Assembly (NCBI GenBank): GCA_016716675.1
Contig: JADJVG010000005.1
Coordinates: 124,001 to 188,000 of the forward strand
Source: Hyphomicrobium sp.
Lineage (GTDB): Bacteria; Pseudomonadota; Alphaproteobacteria; Rhizobiales; Hyphomicrobiaceae
Direction: 5' to 3'
Length of the DNA: 64,000 nucleotides
This document shows, piece after piece, positions 1-8,627 of this stretch. The notes under the pieces are model-generated. The model searched no databases. It was not told where the DNA came from and saw only the letters and a program-made list of their open reading frames with translations. The position numbers and the translations under genes were made by a program. Each line of letters opens with the position of its first letter. Positions within the stretch are counted from its first letter, which is position 1.

Positions 1-290
1 CCGGACCCCGGCGGCAATCCTAGCAAATGCATAACCTGATCGTTGTGAACAATTACATCGCCGGACTTATCGCGCATAACGACACCTTGCACGATATTGG
101 CAAGCGTCGCCTCAAGCTGGTGGGTGCGCTCCTTCACCCGCAACTCGAGTTGATGGTTGATATCGTAAAGCTCGCGCGACTTCACCTCGAGCAGGTCCTC
201 GGCTGCAATGCGTGCGCGCCGTTCGCGCTCCGCACGCTCTCTCAACCTGGCAATTCTTTGGCTACTCTGTTCATCCGTCATCGTCGTCAT
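1..290 (-). CDS. PAS-domain sensor histidine kinase, N-terminal fragment (H-NOX partner)
   Basis: About 96 residues are visible before the gene leaves the window. They start M-T-T-M-T-D-E-Q, run through a charged, Arg/Glu-rich probable coiled coil (residues ~10-60) and enter a PAS-like segment (VVMRDKSGDVIVHND, then MHLLGLPPG). This N-terminal layout is familiar from PAS kinases encoded beside H-NOX genes. The ATG overlaps the H-NOX stop codon (ATGA), so the two are co-transcribed and probably translationally coupled. In known H-NOX/kinase pairs, NO binding to the heme protein inhibits or redirects kinase activity. The catalytic part lies outside the window, so the kinase identity rests on the N-terminus and the context. 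Confidence 0.75.
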   Translation of the reverse strand, partial: MTTMTDEQSSQRIARLRERAERERRARIAAEDLLEVKSRELYDINHQLELRVKERTHQLEATLANIVQGVVMRDKSGDVIVHNDQVMHLLGLPPGS

Positions 291-844
291 TGTAAAACGG
301 CCTGCTGCGCATCGAGTTCGATGATGTGAAACTCGCCATCGTCCGCCACTTGCCGCCTGTGGCGAACCGTTGCCTCTTGACCATAAAATGCCGCACTTCC
401 TTCGATCAATCCTGCGGCAAGATCGACGAGAGGCCTGCAACTGCGGTACGAGATCACCAGACGGTCAGGCGTCCGCTCCAACACATCAAAGCGTGGCAGT
501 TGCGCATCCGGATAGAGTTTGCGGACTTCCATATGGATGTGATTCTCTACACTCGATACGAACTCAATGATGTCGGGATATTGCGCGTACATGTCCCGAT
601 GCTTGCTTTGGAACGTCCGCGACAGGAAGCGGCCGTAGCTTCTCAGTGCGTCCGGCAGACCGGAATTCGACTTCTTGCAGAAAGCTGTTAGGAGCATTTG
701 CATCTGTGAGAAATCGTATGTGCCAACCGACGTATATGCGGCGCGCTCGGCAAGGCCACTCTCGTAAATCACGTCATCGGAGAAGTCCGGGCCGTGGGCG
801 GCCTCCATGAAGGCGATAAACTCCGTAAAAATTATTCCTTTCAT
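287..844 (-). CDS. H-NOX heme-nitric oxide sensor protein
   Basis: A stand-alone heme-NO-binding (HNOB) domain of 185 residues, the usual family length, beginning MKGIIFTEFI. The residues that define the family are present: the candidate proximal heme ligand His104 (in NHIHMEV) and the Y-x-S-x-R heme-propionate motif (Tyr133, Ser135, Arg137), followed by the typical GLIEG stretch. I chose the internal ATG at 844 because AAGGGG lies just upstream and it gives the standard N-terminus; the longer reading adds 16 unrelated residues. It overlaps the next gene, a PAS kinase, by 4 bases. Expected role: cytosolic NO (possibly O2) sensor that controls the partner kinase. Confidence 0.93.
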   Translation of the reverse strand: MKGIIFTEFIAFMEAAHGPDFSDDVIYESGLAERAAYTSVGTYDFSQMQMLLTAFCKKSNSGLPDALRSYGRFLSRTFQSKHRDMYAQYPDIIEFVSSVENHIHMEVRKLYPDAQLPRFDVLERTPDRLVISYRSCRPLVDLAAGLIEGSAAFYGQEATVRHRRQVADDGEFHIIELDAQQAVLQ

Positions 845-1176
845 TTGCCCCTTGCTTTCCTGCTCTGCGATGCAGACGACTGCCGAGCACACAACGCTGA
901 TGCCCAGATCCGGACACTACAACACCGGTCATTTTAAAGCGTATGCGGATGACTGAGAATGCAATCAGTATTATCCGACACTTTTAATTGTCGCGATTGC
1001 ATCACGCCGCCACAGATCAAATAAAGGATGGAGGACTATGCTTTGGACTGGATGCCGCAATCAGTTCACGCAATTCGCTGAATGCCATTAAAGGCGCAGT
1101 ATGAAGTTTGGCATAGTGTCTGGGCAGCACCGCAGCATGCCGCTTGCGTACAAGCTCGTCCGAGCCCCACCCGAAA
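845..1176. promoter_or_regulatory. divergent intergenic region with nested inverted repeat
   Basis: This gap separates the leftward H-NOX/kinase operon from the rightward LuxO-like regulator. It holds a nested inverted repeat: outer arms ATGCAATC (959-966) and GATTGCAT (995-1002), inner arms CGACA (976-980) and TGTCG (989-993). The outer arms contain TGCAA/TTGCA, the half-site type recognised by LuxO-like activators, so an operator is plausible. A tiny ORF (1038-1091, 17 codons, preceded by GGAGG) is possible. No convincing sigma-70 or sigma-54 promoter was found. Confidence 0.4.
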
Positions 1177-2561
1177 ATGTCTCCACCGAAACGCGATATT
1201 CTGATTGTCGAAGACGTGGCTTCCTTGGCCATGATGTACACGGCGTACCTCAGCGGCGAGCCGGTGAACATTGCTACCGCCAGTTCGGGCGAAGAGGCTC
1301 TCGCCAAGTTTTCTGTGTCAATCCCGGAAGTCGTTGTTCTCGATGTCAATCTGCCTGGCCGCAAAGGCTTGGATATCCTGCGGGAAATAAAGGCACGGCA
1401 GTATCCTACCGAAGTCATCATCATGACGGCGCAGGGCTCGGTAAACCTCGCCGTAGAAGCCATGCGTGACGGCGCCCATGACTTCCTTGTCAAGCCATTC
1501 TCGCCGGAGCGTCTGCAAGTCACCGTGCGCAATGCTTTGGATCGCCGCGGCTTGATCCAGCGCGTCGAAGCACTTGAGTGCGACATACCAAAGCACAAGT
1601 TCTGCGACTTCATCGGCGACAGTCTGCCGATGCAGGCGGTTTACCGGATCTTACGCAGCGCCGCTAAATCGAAGGCAACAGTCTTTATTTCGGGCGAAAG
1701 CGGTACGGGCAAGGAACTCTGTGCCCATGCGCTCCATCAGTTGTCAGACCGCCAGCATAAGCCGTTCGTCGCCCTCAATTGCGCGGCGATCCCACACCAG
1801 CTTCTGGAAAGCGAACTCTTCGGACACCTCAAGGGATAGTTTTCTGAGCCAACGCCGACCGCCAGGGCGCAGCCCTCTCAGCTCACGGCGGCACGCTATT
1901 TCTCGACGAGATCGGCGAACTGGATCTAACCCTACAAGCTAAGATCTTGCGCTTTGTCCAAACCGGCATGGTTCAGCGGGTAGGCGAAGATTCATTACGT
2001 CCGGCGGACGTCCGGCTGGTGGCCGCGACAAATCGAAATATCCGCGAACAGGTTGCCCGCGGCGCGTTTCGAGAGGACCTCTTTTATCGGTTGTTTGTCA
2101 TCCCGGTCGACATGCCGCCGTTGCGGGCACGCGAAGGTGATGTGTTGCAGATCGCACGGCATTTCCTGAAGCAATATGCACACGAGGACGGCAAGAGCTT
2201 CACCGGCTTTGACCCCGAGGCCCAAGAGGCGCTGCTGCGCTATTGCTGGCCCGGCAACGTACGCGAGCTGCAAAACGTTGTTAGAAAAATCGTCGTCCTC
2301 AGTCACGGCGACGTCGTTACATATGACATGCTACCGGAAGAACTAAAGCTCAGCCAACCCGCGCAACTTAGTGCCCCTTCTGCACGTGTGGCATCAGCCG
2401 ACGTCACGGATGCCGGCACTCAACCGCTGGAAGACATCATCGACGGGGCCATTGATTCGGCCATCGCACGTTGCGGCGGATCCATACCGAAGGCCGCATC
2501 ACAGCTTCGCGTAAGTCCGTCCACCATCTACCGTCGGCTGCAATCTCGCGTATCCAAATAG
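1177..2561 (+). pseudogene. LuxO-like sigma-54-dependent response regulator, interrupted
   Basis: An NtrC-family activator most like LuxO. The receiver domain occupies residues 1-~120 (acidic pair Glu12/Asp13, phospho-acceptor Asp56, Lys106), then comes an AAA+ domain with Walker A GESGTGKE (173-180), and a C-terminal Fis-type HTH ending in SPSTIYRRLQ. Reading stops at TAG 1837-1839, exactly where the second residue of the GAFTGA loop should be, and one base is missing around 1845 (CTGAGCC where CTGGAGCC restores the frame). The remainder then reads in another frame to 2561. The TAG is one base from TCG. Start uncertain: ATG 1177 fits the receiver best, and TTG 1144 is in frame. As read, no sigma-54-competent protein would be made. 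Confidence 0.85.
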
Positions 2562-2620
2562 CGCCAATACTGCTTCACTATTTATTCAATCGCGCGCAAC
2601 TTCGCATTTCGCAATTCGAT

Positions 2621-2633
2621 TTGCATCATGCAT
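2621..2633. promoter_or_regulatory. candidate LuxO-type upstream activating site
   Basis: The sequence TTGCATCATGCAT contains the perfect palindrome TGCAT-C-ATGCA and matches the published LuxO-type pattern TTGCA-N3-TGCAA at all but the last base. It lies about 87 bases upstream of the -24 element of the sigma-54 promoter at 2720, a normal enhancer distance, and directly follows the LuxO-like gene. Imperfect TTCGCA/CGCAA half-sites lie just upstream (2601-2613). Binding is inferred from sequence alone. Confidence 0.5.
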
Positions 2634-2719
2634 TGCGTTTAGCGATTTGGCCCGGCGTCCACCGCCGCGCACCCTTCAGAAAATGCTGATTTTACTCGCT
2701 TTCTTCTTGTCAAAGCGAG

Positions 2720-2734
2720 TGGCACGCAGCTTGC
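2720..2734 (+). promoter_or_regulatory. sigma-54 (-24/-12) promoter of the EPS cluster
   Basis: TGGCACGCAGCTTGC matches the sigma-54 consensus TGGCACG-N4-TTGC with GG (2721-2722) and GC (2733-2734) at the correct spacing. Transcription would begin near 2746, about 35 bases before the ATG of the first EPS gene. Together with the upstream palindrome and the adjacent activator gene, this indicates activator-dependent expression of the polysaccharide genes. Confidence 0.8.
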
Positions 2735-2780
2735 GATCTGACTTGCGAGATTTCAATCCGCCAGTCAGGAACACAACACC

Positions 2781-3686
2781 ATGACCGCAGTTCGCACGCT
2801 CTCAAACGTCGCTCCGCTCGCGTCCAAGTCCGCGCGGCAGCTTCGCGTTGTTCAAGCTTCCACCACACCGGTTGCCAATCCGACTGTTCAGAACCAGCAC
2901 GTCGCACCGACCCTCGAACGGCGCCTCGTGCGGCTCTTTGGCGTGGACGTCTCCGACACGACCCTTCGCACGGCAGCCGAGTGGATGGTGAACTGCGCAC
3001 AGCAGCGCATCGAACAGACCGTTTCGTTTTTGAATGCCCACTGCGTCAACGTCATGTATTCCGAGCCGCATTATCGCGCGGCCGTTCAATCATCCAGCTG
3101 CGTTTTTGCGGATGGGGCTGGCATTTCCATCGCCGCGCGGTCTACCGGCACGAAATTGAAGGATAATGTCAACGGCACAGACCTCTTCCCGATCGTGTGC
3201 GAGCTGGCGGCAAAGTCCGGCACGTCGATCTTCCTGCTTGGCGGCCGCCCTGGCCTCACCGCAAAGACCGCAATGCGCATGATGGCCTCCTATCCCGGCC
3301 TATCGATTGCCGGAAGCCATCACGGGTACTTCACGACGGCGGAGGAAGAGCGCCAGGTCATTCAGAATATTAATAAGACCAAGCCCGGCATTCTCCTGGT
3401 TGGTCTCGGCGTTCCGACCCAGGAGCTTTGGATCAACCGCAATCGCGCGCGGCTCGATGTTCCGGTTGTGGCAGGCGTCGGTGGCCTCTTCGATTACTAC
3501 TCCGGCCGCATTCCCCGCGCGCCGCGCGCGCTGCGCGCTGCCGGCCTTGAGTGGCTTTGGCGGCTGACGATGGAGCCGCGCCGGCTCGCAAAGCGCTATC
3601 TCGTCGGCAATATCGCGTTCCTCTCCCGCCTCGCCTGGTACCGCCTCAGCGCGTCCAGAGACTTCTGCGTCGATGCAAAAGCCTAG
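2781..3686 (+). CDS. WecG/TagA/CpsF family glycosyltransferase (GT26)
   Basis: A 301-residue GT26 enzyme, probably adding the second sugar (ManNAc or ManNAcA type) to an undecaprenyl-PP-linked primer on the cytoplasmic membrane face. Family hallmarks occur in order: FLNAHCVNV, ADGAGISIA, NGTDLFP, the GLGVPTQELW signature, VGGLFDYYSG, and the C-terminal GLEWLWRLTMEPRRLAKRY stretch. About 45 extra N-terminal residues precede the domain. The ATG has AGGAAC upstream and follows the sigma-54 promoter, making it the first gene of the EPS transcript. The sugar specificity cannot be read from sequence. Confidence 0.88.
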   Translation: MTAVRTLSNVAPLASKSARQLRVVQASTTPVANPTVQNQHVAPTLERRLVRLFGVDVSDTTLRTAAEWMVNCAQQRIEQTVSFLNAHCVNVMYSEPHYRAAVQSSSCVFADGAGISIAARSTGTKLKDNVNGTDLFPIVCELAAKSGTSIFLLGGRPGLTAKTAMRMMASYPGLSIAGSHHGYFTTAEEERQVIQNINKTKPGILLVGLGVPTQELWINRNRARLDVPVVAGVGGLFDYYSGRIPRAPRALRAAGLEWLWRLTMEPRRLAKRYLVGNIAFLSRLAWYRLSASRDFCVDAKA

Positions 3687-3719
3687 TCGGTATTCTGAAA
3701 ACCATTTGGATTTAAAACC

Positions 3720-5201
3720 ATGCTGTTAACCGCTGAAATCCCGCTTTTCGCAAATGCTCGCACCGGCGTGCAAAAGGTGACCCGCAATCCGTCGAGCGTC
3801 GCTGGCGGCCTTTCCCAGCAGATCGTCGGCGATATCATTGCACTGTCGATCACCTCGATGACAGTCGTCGGCGCTTGGCTCGGCTCACTGTTCGTGGAAA
3901 ACGTCTCGTCAGCACCTGTCGATCAGCAGAACGTCACCGCAATCCTAATTGCGTTTGCAGTCGTCTTTTCGTTGTTGGAGACGATCAATCGCCAGGGCAA
4001 TCGTTCCGACACAGGCATCACAGATCCGGCGCTGCTGACCTTGAACGTCATTGCCTCGCTGTGCTTCGCGCTCCTCGCCTGCAACCCGCTGACATTTGTG
4101 AGCCTGGACGGGATTTCTTCCGTTACCATTTGGGCGGCAAGCGCGATGGTCTGCGGACTTGCGGCCCGTGAGGTCGGCGCTCGCGTGCTAAAAAGTTCGT
4201 ATATGCAGCAGCGCTTACGCCGCCGAATCGCTATTTTTGGAGCCGGTTTCGACGCACGCCGCATCCATGATGAAATCTCGCGGAGCGAAGGGCCGTGGGC
4301 ATTTGCAGGACTGTATGAAGACCGTACATCACCGCGTGCACCGGCCTACGGGCTTGACATCGCCGGCAACTTTTCCTGCCTTGTCAGCCAAATTCGTGCT
4401 GGCGCCATCGACGAAGTTATCGTTTCGCTCCCCATTTCGGCAACGACTCGCCGACAGGAGATCACAACGCAACTCGAACAGTTCCCCGTTGATGTCAGCG
4501 TTGTGACCTACTTTGCCGACGGCCATTGCGACGATGACGATACCTGGGGCCACACCTCCCGTATCGGCGCAGCTGGCCTCATGCAGATCCACAAGCGCCC
4601 CATCCGGGACTGGGGCATTGTCGCGAAGAATGTTTCCGACCGGATATTCGCTCTCCTCCTCCTCATCGCCTTTGCACCTGTTTTCTTGCTGATCGGCGCC
4701 GCGATTAAGCTCGAAAGCCGTGGACCGATGTTCTTCCGCCAGCGCCGCCATGGCCTGGTCAACGAAGAAATCATCGTATGGAAATTCCGGACCATGAAAG
4801 TCATGGAGGATGGCGCGACTGTCAGCCAAGCAACGCGCGGAGACTCGCGTGTGACCAAGGTGGGCCACTTCCTGCGTAAAACCAGCCTCGACGAACTGCC
4901 CCAGCTCATTAACGTCGTCATGGGTCAGATGTCACTGGTCGGCCCGAGACCGCACGCTATTGCGCACAACGACCTCTACGGCGGCATGATATCCAAATAT
5001 ACCAACCGCCATCAGGTGAAACCGGGCATGACCGGCTGGGCACAGATCTGCGGCTACCGTGGGGAGACCAGCGATCCGTCGATGATGGCAAAGCGCGTCG
5101 AACACGATCTCTGGTACATTAAGAATTGGTCAATCTGGCTGGACGCGAAGATCGTCCTGCTCACACCGATCTACGGCTTCGTCAACAAGAACGCTTTTTG
5201 A
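3720..5201 (+). CDS. polyprenyl-phosphate sugar phosphotransferase (WcaJ/ExoY-type initiating enzyme)
   Basis: A 493-residue exopolysaccharide-initiating transferase. Hydrophobic segments in roughly the first 150 residues are followed by a Rossmann-like region (IAIFGAGFDARR, ~170) and another membrane segment (~310-330). The C-terminal bacterial sugar transferase domain has WKFRTM, the DELPQLINV stretch, the LVGPRP motif and VKPGMTGWAQ. It transfers a sugar-1-phosphate, probably glucose or galactose, to undecaprenyl phosphate and so starts the repeat unit. It lies 33 bases after the GT26 gene and would act before it in the pathway. The domain order fits the undecaprenyl-phosphate glucose phosphotransferase group. 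Confidence 0.9.
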   Translation: MLLTAEIPLFANARTGVQKVTRNPSSVAGGLSQQIVGDIIALSITSMTVVGAWLGSLFVENVSSAPVDQQNVTAILIAFAVVFSLLETINRQGNRSDTGITDPALLTLNVIASLCFALLACNPLTFVSLDGISSVTIWAASAMVCGLAAREVGARVLKSSYMQQRLRRRIAIFGAGFDARRIHDEISRSEGPWAFAGLYEDRTSPRAPAYGLDIAGNFSCLVSQIRAGAIDEVIVSLPISATTRRQEITTQLEQFPVDVSVVTYFADGHCDDDDTWGHTSRIGAAGLMQIHKRPIRDWGIVAKNVSDRIFALLLLIAFAPVFLLIGAAIKLESRGPMFFRQRRHGLVNEEIIVWKFRTMKVMEDGATVSQATRGDSRVTKVGHFLRKTSLDELPQLINVVMGQMSLVGPRPHAIAHNDLYGGMISKYTNRHQVKPGMTGWAQICGYRGETSDPSMMAKRVEHDLWYIKNWSIWLDAKIVLLTPIYGFVNKNAF

Positions 5202-5269
5202 CAAAACCAGAAACAAACCAGATCGACCCTTTAAACTCCAAAAACATACAAATCTGTCACGGTTATCGG

Positions 5270-5291
5270 GGTGCCTGCATGTGCAGGCACC
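5270..5291 (+). other. perfect hairpin in the EPS operon leader of the first GT2 gene
   Basis: GGTGCCTGCA and TGCAGGCACC form a 10-bp perfect inverted repeat with almost no loop, 23 bases before the next ATG. It is followed by CTGTTTGTTG, too poor in T for a clear intrinsic terminator. It could attenuate transcription, stabilise the upstream mRNA or bind a protein. Confidence 0.5.
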
Positions 5292-5314
5292 CTGTTTGTT
5301 GACGAGCCCCAATC

Positions 5315-6244
5315 ATGACGCACATACCGCAGGCAATTGTCGTGATGCCGTGCTTCAATGCGGCTGAATTTGTCGCGTCCGCAATCGAGAGTGTATTGGC
5401 GCAAACGCACCGCGACTTTATCCTCGCGATCGTCGATGATGGTTCATCTGACGCTACAGTCGATATTATTCGCGCCTATCAGCACGCCGATGCCCGCGTA
5501 AAACTCATTCAGCAGCCCAACAGTGGTCCGTCGGCCGCGCGCAACCGCGGCATTGCATGCGTCGACAGCAAATACATCGCCCTGATCGATAGCGACGACA
5601 TCTGGTTGCCGCATCATCTTGAGGAAAATCTGGATCGACTTGAAGCGGACAGCGCGCTCGGCGTCAGCTTCGCTGCTTGCTCCTATATAAGTCATAGAAG
5701 CGAGCCGCTCGGAACGGGCAGCCGCATCGCCAAACAGTCCATCACGAAGCGCGACCTGCTTTCAGGAAATCCGACAACAACGTGCTCGTCTCTTGTGTTC
5801 CGCCGCCAAGCATTCCAGAGCGCCGGACCATTCAGAACGGATATGAAGTTTGCAGAAGACCAGGAGTGGCTGTTCCGGCTGGTCAATGCCGGTTGGCGTA
5901 TCGAGGGTAGTGACAGCCGCACCGTCAGATATCGTGTCGCTGCCTCGAGCCTTTCGTCACAGACCGACAAGATGAAAGCCGGCTGGCAGCAGTTCATATT
6001 GATCGCCGAACAGCTCGACCCAGACTTAGTTAAGCGCGAACGTCCCCGGGCCGAAGCGGTCATGAACCTCTACTGGGCGCGGCGCGCGCTTTCCGGGAAG
6101 CGGTGCACGCGGAGTGCACTCGGCTATTTGGCCGACGCCTTCAGATCGTCACCCATCCACACCCTCGAACGCATTGCCGCGAGCGCACACACGTCCATGC
6201 GCCCGTCTTCTACCGCCGCCACTTCCCCCGTCATCGCAAACTGA
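5315..6244 (+). CDS. glycosyltransferase family 2 (first)
   Basis: A 309-residue inverting GT-A transferase. The nucleotide-binding start (VVMPCFNAAEFV), VDDGSSDAT, the GPSAARNRG loop and the metal-binding DSDD (in YIALIDSDDIW) are all visible, with EDQEW as the probable catalytic-base region near residue 185. The C-terminal ~100 residues are variable, as usual for acceptor binding. It probably extends the lipid-linked repeat unit in the cytoplasm. It follows the initiating transferase and is followed 12 bases later by a second GT2. Confidence 0.9.
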   Translation: MTHIPQAIVVMPCFNAAEFVASAIESVLAQTHRDFILAIVDDGSSDATVDIIRAYQHADARVKLIQQPNSGPSAARNRGIACVDSKYIALIDSDDIWLPHHLEENLDRLEADSALGVSFAACSYISHRSEPLGTGSRIAKQSITKRDLLSGNPTTTCSSLVFRRQAFQSAGPFRTDMKFAEDQEWLFRLVNAGWRIEGSDSRTVRYRVAASSLSSQTDKMKAGWQQFILIAEQLDPDLVKRERPRAEAVMNLYWARRALSGKRCTRSALGYLADAFRSSPIHTLERIAASAHTSMRPSSTAATSPVIAN

Positions 6245-6256
6245 AGAGCTCGGACA

Positions 6257-7285
6257 GTGCCCACATCACATCCTGCATTTTCCGTTGTTATCCCGCTCTA
6301 CAATACCGAGCGATATATTGCCCGTACGCTGGACTCCGTCCTGGCCCAGACCTTTGCGGACTTCGAAGTTGTCGTTGTCAATGACGCCTCGACGGATAGC
6401 GGCCCGAGCATCGTCGAACGTTATGCGAAGCAGGACAGCCGGATCCGTATGATAACGCAGGCGAACCGCGGCCTCGCTGGAGCCCGCAATGGCGGCATTC
6501 GTGTTGCACGCGGCCGTTACATCGCCTTGATAGATGCCGACGACCTCTGGCTGACCGACAAGTTGGCTTTGCATTTTGCCCATCTCGAAGCGAACCCGCA
6601 CGTCGGCGTCAGCTTCGATCCGTCGCTTTTCATCGACGAGCACGGAACACCGCTCGGCTTGGCGCAGTCGCCCAAGCTCCGCGACATCGACGCCGATCAT
6701 ATTTTCTGCCGCAACCCTGTCGGCAACGGGTCGGCGGCCGTCATGCGGCGTGCAGCACTCGATGACATCGAATTCCTCATCGACACCCCAGAAGGCCATC
6801 GAAGCTGTTGGTTTGATGAATCCTTCCGCCAATCGGAAGACATCGAGTTATGGACGCGCATCGCCGCCACAACACATTGGAAGTTTCAAGGCATACCTCA
6901 CCCGCTGACACTCTACCGCGTCAACACCACGGGCTTGTCGGCGGACGTGAAGAAGCAGCTCGCATCGTGGGAGCGCTTCCGCGACAAGCTCGCCGGTTAC
7001 GCACCGGAACTCGTGAAGCGTTCAGGGCGGCGGTCCCAGGCCTATCAGTTTCGCTATCTTGCCCGGCGTGCCGCCATGAACGGCCAAGGACGCGAAGCAT
7101 TTTTACTGGCACTCAGATCATCGCTCACATACCCGCGCATCGTCGTCGAAGAGCCGCGCCGCACCATTGAATCGCTCGGCTTCTCGCTGTTGGCTGCTGT
7201 CTTGCCGCGCGCCGGATTCGAAGCCCTCAAGAAATTGGTCTTCTCGGCAACGCCGCAAGCGCGCCCGCTCACCGTGAAGGCTTGA
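6257..7285 (+). CDS. glycosyltransferase family 2 (second)
   Basis: A 342-residue GT2 with GTG start (V-P-T-S-H-P). The GT-A features are FSVVIPLYNTERYI, VNDASTDSG, LAGARNGGI, the metal motif DADD (YIALIDADDLW) and an SEDIELW block around residue 195. It resembles the preceding enzyme in layout but is clearly distinct, so the two probably add different sugars or linkages of the same repeat unit. The tight spacing to both neighbours supports a single operon. Confidence 0.9.
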   Translation: MPTSHPAFSVVIPLYNTERYIARTLDSVLAQTFADFEVVVVNDASTDSGPSIVERYAKQDSRIRMITQANRGLAGARNGGIRVARGRYIALIDADDLWLTDKLALHFAHLEANPHVGVSFDPSLFIDEHGTPLGLAQSPKLRDIDADHIFCRNPVGNGSAAVMRRAALDDIEFLIDTPEGHRSCWFDESFRQSEDIELWTRIAATTHWKFQGIPHPLTLYRVNTTGLSADVKKQLASWERFRDKLAGYAPELVKRSGRRSQAYQFRYLARRAAMNGQGREAFLLALRSSLTYPRIVVEEPRRTIESLGFSLLAAVLPRAGFEALKKLVFSATPQARPLTVKA

Positions 7286-7292
7286 TGGCAAC

Positions 7293-8627
7293 GTGATGAC
7301 CATGCACCCTTTTCAAACGGTCATGTCACGGCTGAAGCAGCGGATCGCGCAGGATCGTCTGCTGTCCAATATAGGCTGGTATTCGCTGGCGGAGGGCAGC
7401 GCGCGCGTTAGCCGGATTTTCGCAACAATCTTCCTCGCTCGGTATTTGAGCGCGGCTGAGCTTGGCATCGCCGCCGTGGCCATCACGTGCTTCGAAATCG
7501 TCCGGACGTTTGCGAACAACGGCATCGGCCCGATGGTCATCAAAGCCCGCGCAACCGCGTTGGATGCAACGTGCAATACTGCGTTCCGGCTCGGCTGGTA
7601 TTTCTGCATCGCCATGGCCATTTGCCAATGTGCGGCTGGCTTTGTCATCTTCATGACAACCGGGCAAGCTGAAATCTTCCCGCTCGTCGCGTGTCTAGCG
7701 GCTGTCTTCCTGATCATGCCGTTCGGCTTGATCAACGTCTATCTGCTCATGCGGGCTGGGAATATCCGCTGCGTGGCGCAGATTGCGACGGCACAGATGG
7801 TTGCCGACAACGTGCTGACCGCAATTCTTGCCATTGCTGGATTCGGTCCCTGGGCGATCGTCCTACCAAAGGTGTTGACGGCCCCCATCTGGTTGTATGG
7901 CGTCCGGCGCGGAAAAATATGGGACGCGAACCCCGCGGCCGGCAACGTTCCGGTTGCAGACTTCGTCAAGTTCTCGGCGCCACTCTTGGGCAGCGAAATC
8001 CTCACGGCGGCCCGATTGCAGCTGGACAAAGTAATGGTCGGCTCGCTTCTCGGCCTCGAAGCGCTCGGCGTCTACTACTTCGTCTTCAATGCCGGTATCG
8101 GCTTCAGCCTATCGTTGACGATGGCACTCACCAATTCGATCTATCCTGAACTGGTGCGCTTTGCGGGCACGCCTTACCGGCTCCTCAAACGCTACAAACG
8201 CGCACTCGCGACAACCGTCGCCCCAATTTCAGCAGTCATCGCGCTGCAGGCGCTTGCAACCATGCTGTACGTGCCGATCGTCTTCGGTGCCAAATGGACC
8301 GCGATAGCGCCACTGGTCGGCGTGCTGTGCGCCTCCGCCATTACAAAACCGTTCTATGATTCCGCCGTGCAGCTTCTGCGCGCCGCTGGGGCAACCCGAT
8401 ATGAATTTGCCGCTTCCAGTATTTTGACAACCATCAGCCTCGGCTCACTTGCCGCCGGTCTCCACTATGACCTCTGGCATGGCGTTGCAGCACTGTCGGC
8501 ATCGCTCTTCATCGTCCAATTCGCCCTCGCTGTCTGGGCTCGCAAAGTGGTTGCGGGTTCAGCATCGAGACGCAAACTCAAACAATCAAACGACTTCGCC
8601 CCCGCAGAAGGACTCGCCGCCGCATGA
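7293..8627 (+). CDS. Wzx-type polysaccharide flippase (MOP superfamily)
   Basis: A 444-residue integral membrane protein with about 12 hydrophobic segments and the N-terminal pattern seen in oligosaccharide translocases (GWYSLAEGSARVSRIFATIF, then LGIAAVAITCFEIV). It is expected to flip the completed undecaprenyl-PP-linked repeat unit to the periplasm. GTG 7293 and ATG 7296 or 7302 are possible starts, all 7-16 bases after the GT2 stop. Its stop overlaps the start of the next gene, so translation is probably coupled. A lipopolysaccharide O-unit role instead of EPS cannot be excluded. Confidence 0.85.
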   Translation: MMTMHPFQTVMSRLKQRIAQDRLLSNIGWYSLAEGSARVSRIFATIFLARYLSAAELGIAAVAITCFEIVRTFANNGIGPMVIKARATALDATCNTAFRLGWYFCIAMAICQCAAGFVIFMTTGQAEIFPLVACLAAVFLIMPFGLINVYLLMRAGNIRCVAQIATAQMVADNVLTAILAIAGFGPWAIVLPKVLTAPIWLYGVRRGKIWDANPAAGNVPVADFVKFSAPLLGSEILTAARLQLDKVMVGSLLGLEALGVYYFVFNAGIGFSLSLTMALTNSIYPELVRFAGTPYRLLKRYKRALATTVAPISAVIALQALATMLYVPIVFGAKWTAIAPLVGVLCASAITKPFYDSAVQLLRAAGATRYEFAASSILTTISLGSLAAGLHYDLWHGVAALSASLFIVQFALAVWARKVVAGSASRRKLKQSNDFAPAEGLAAA

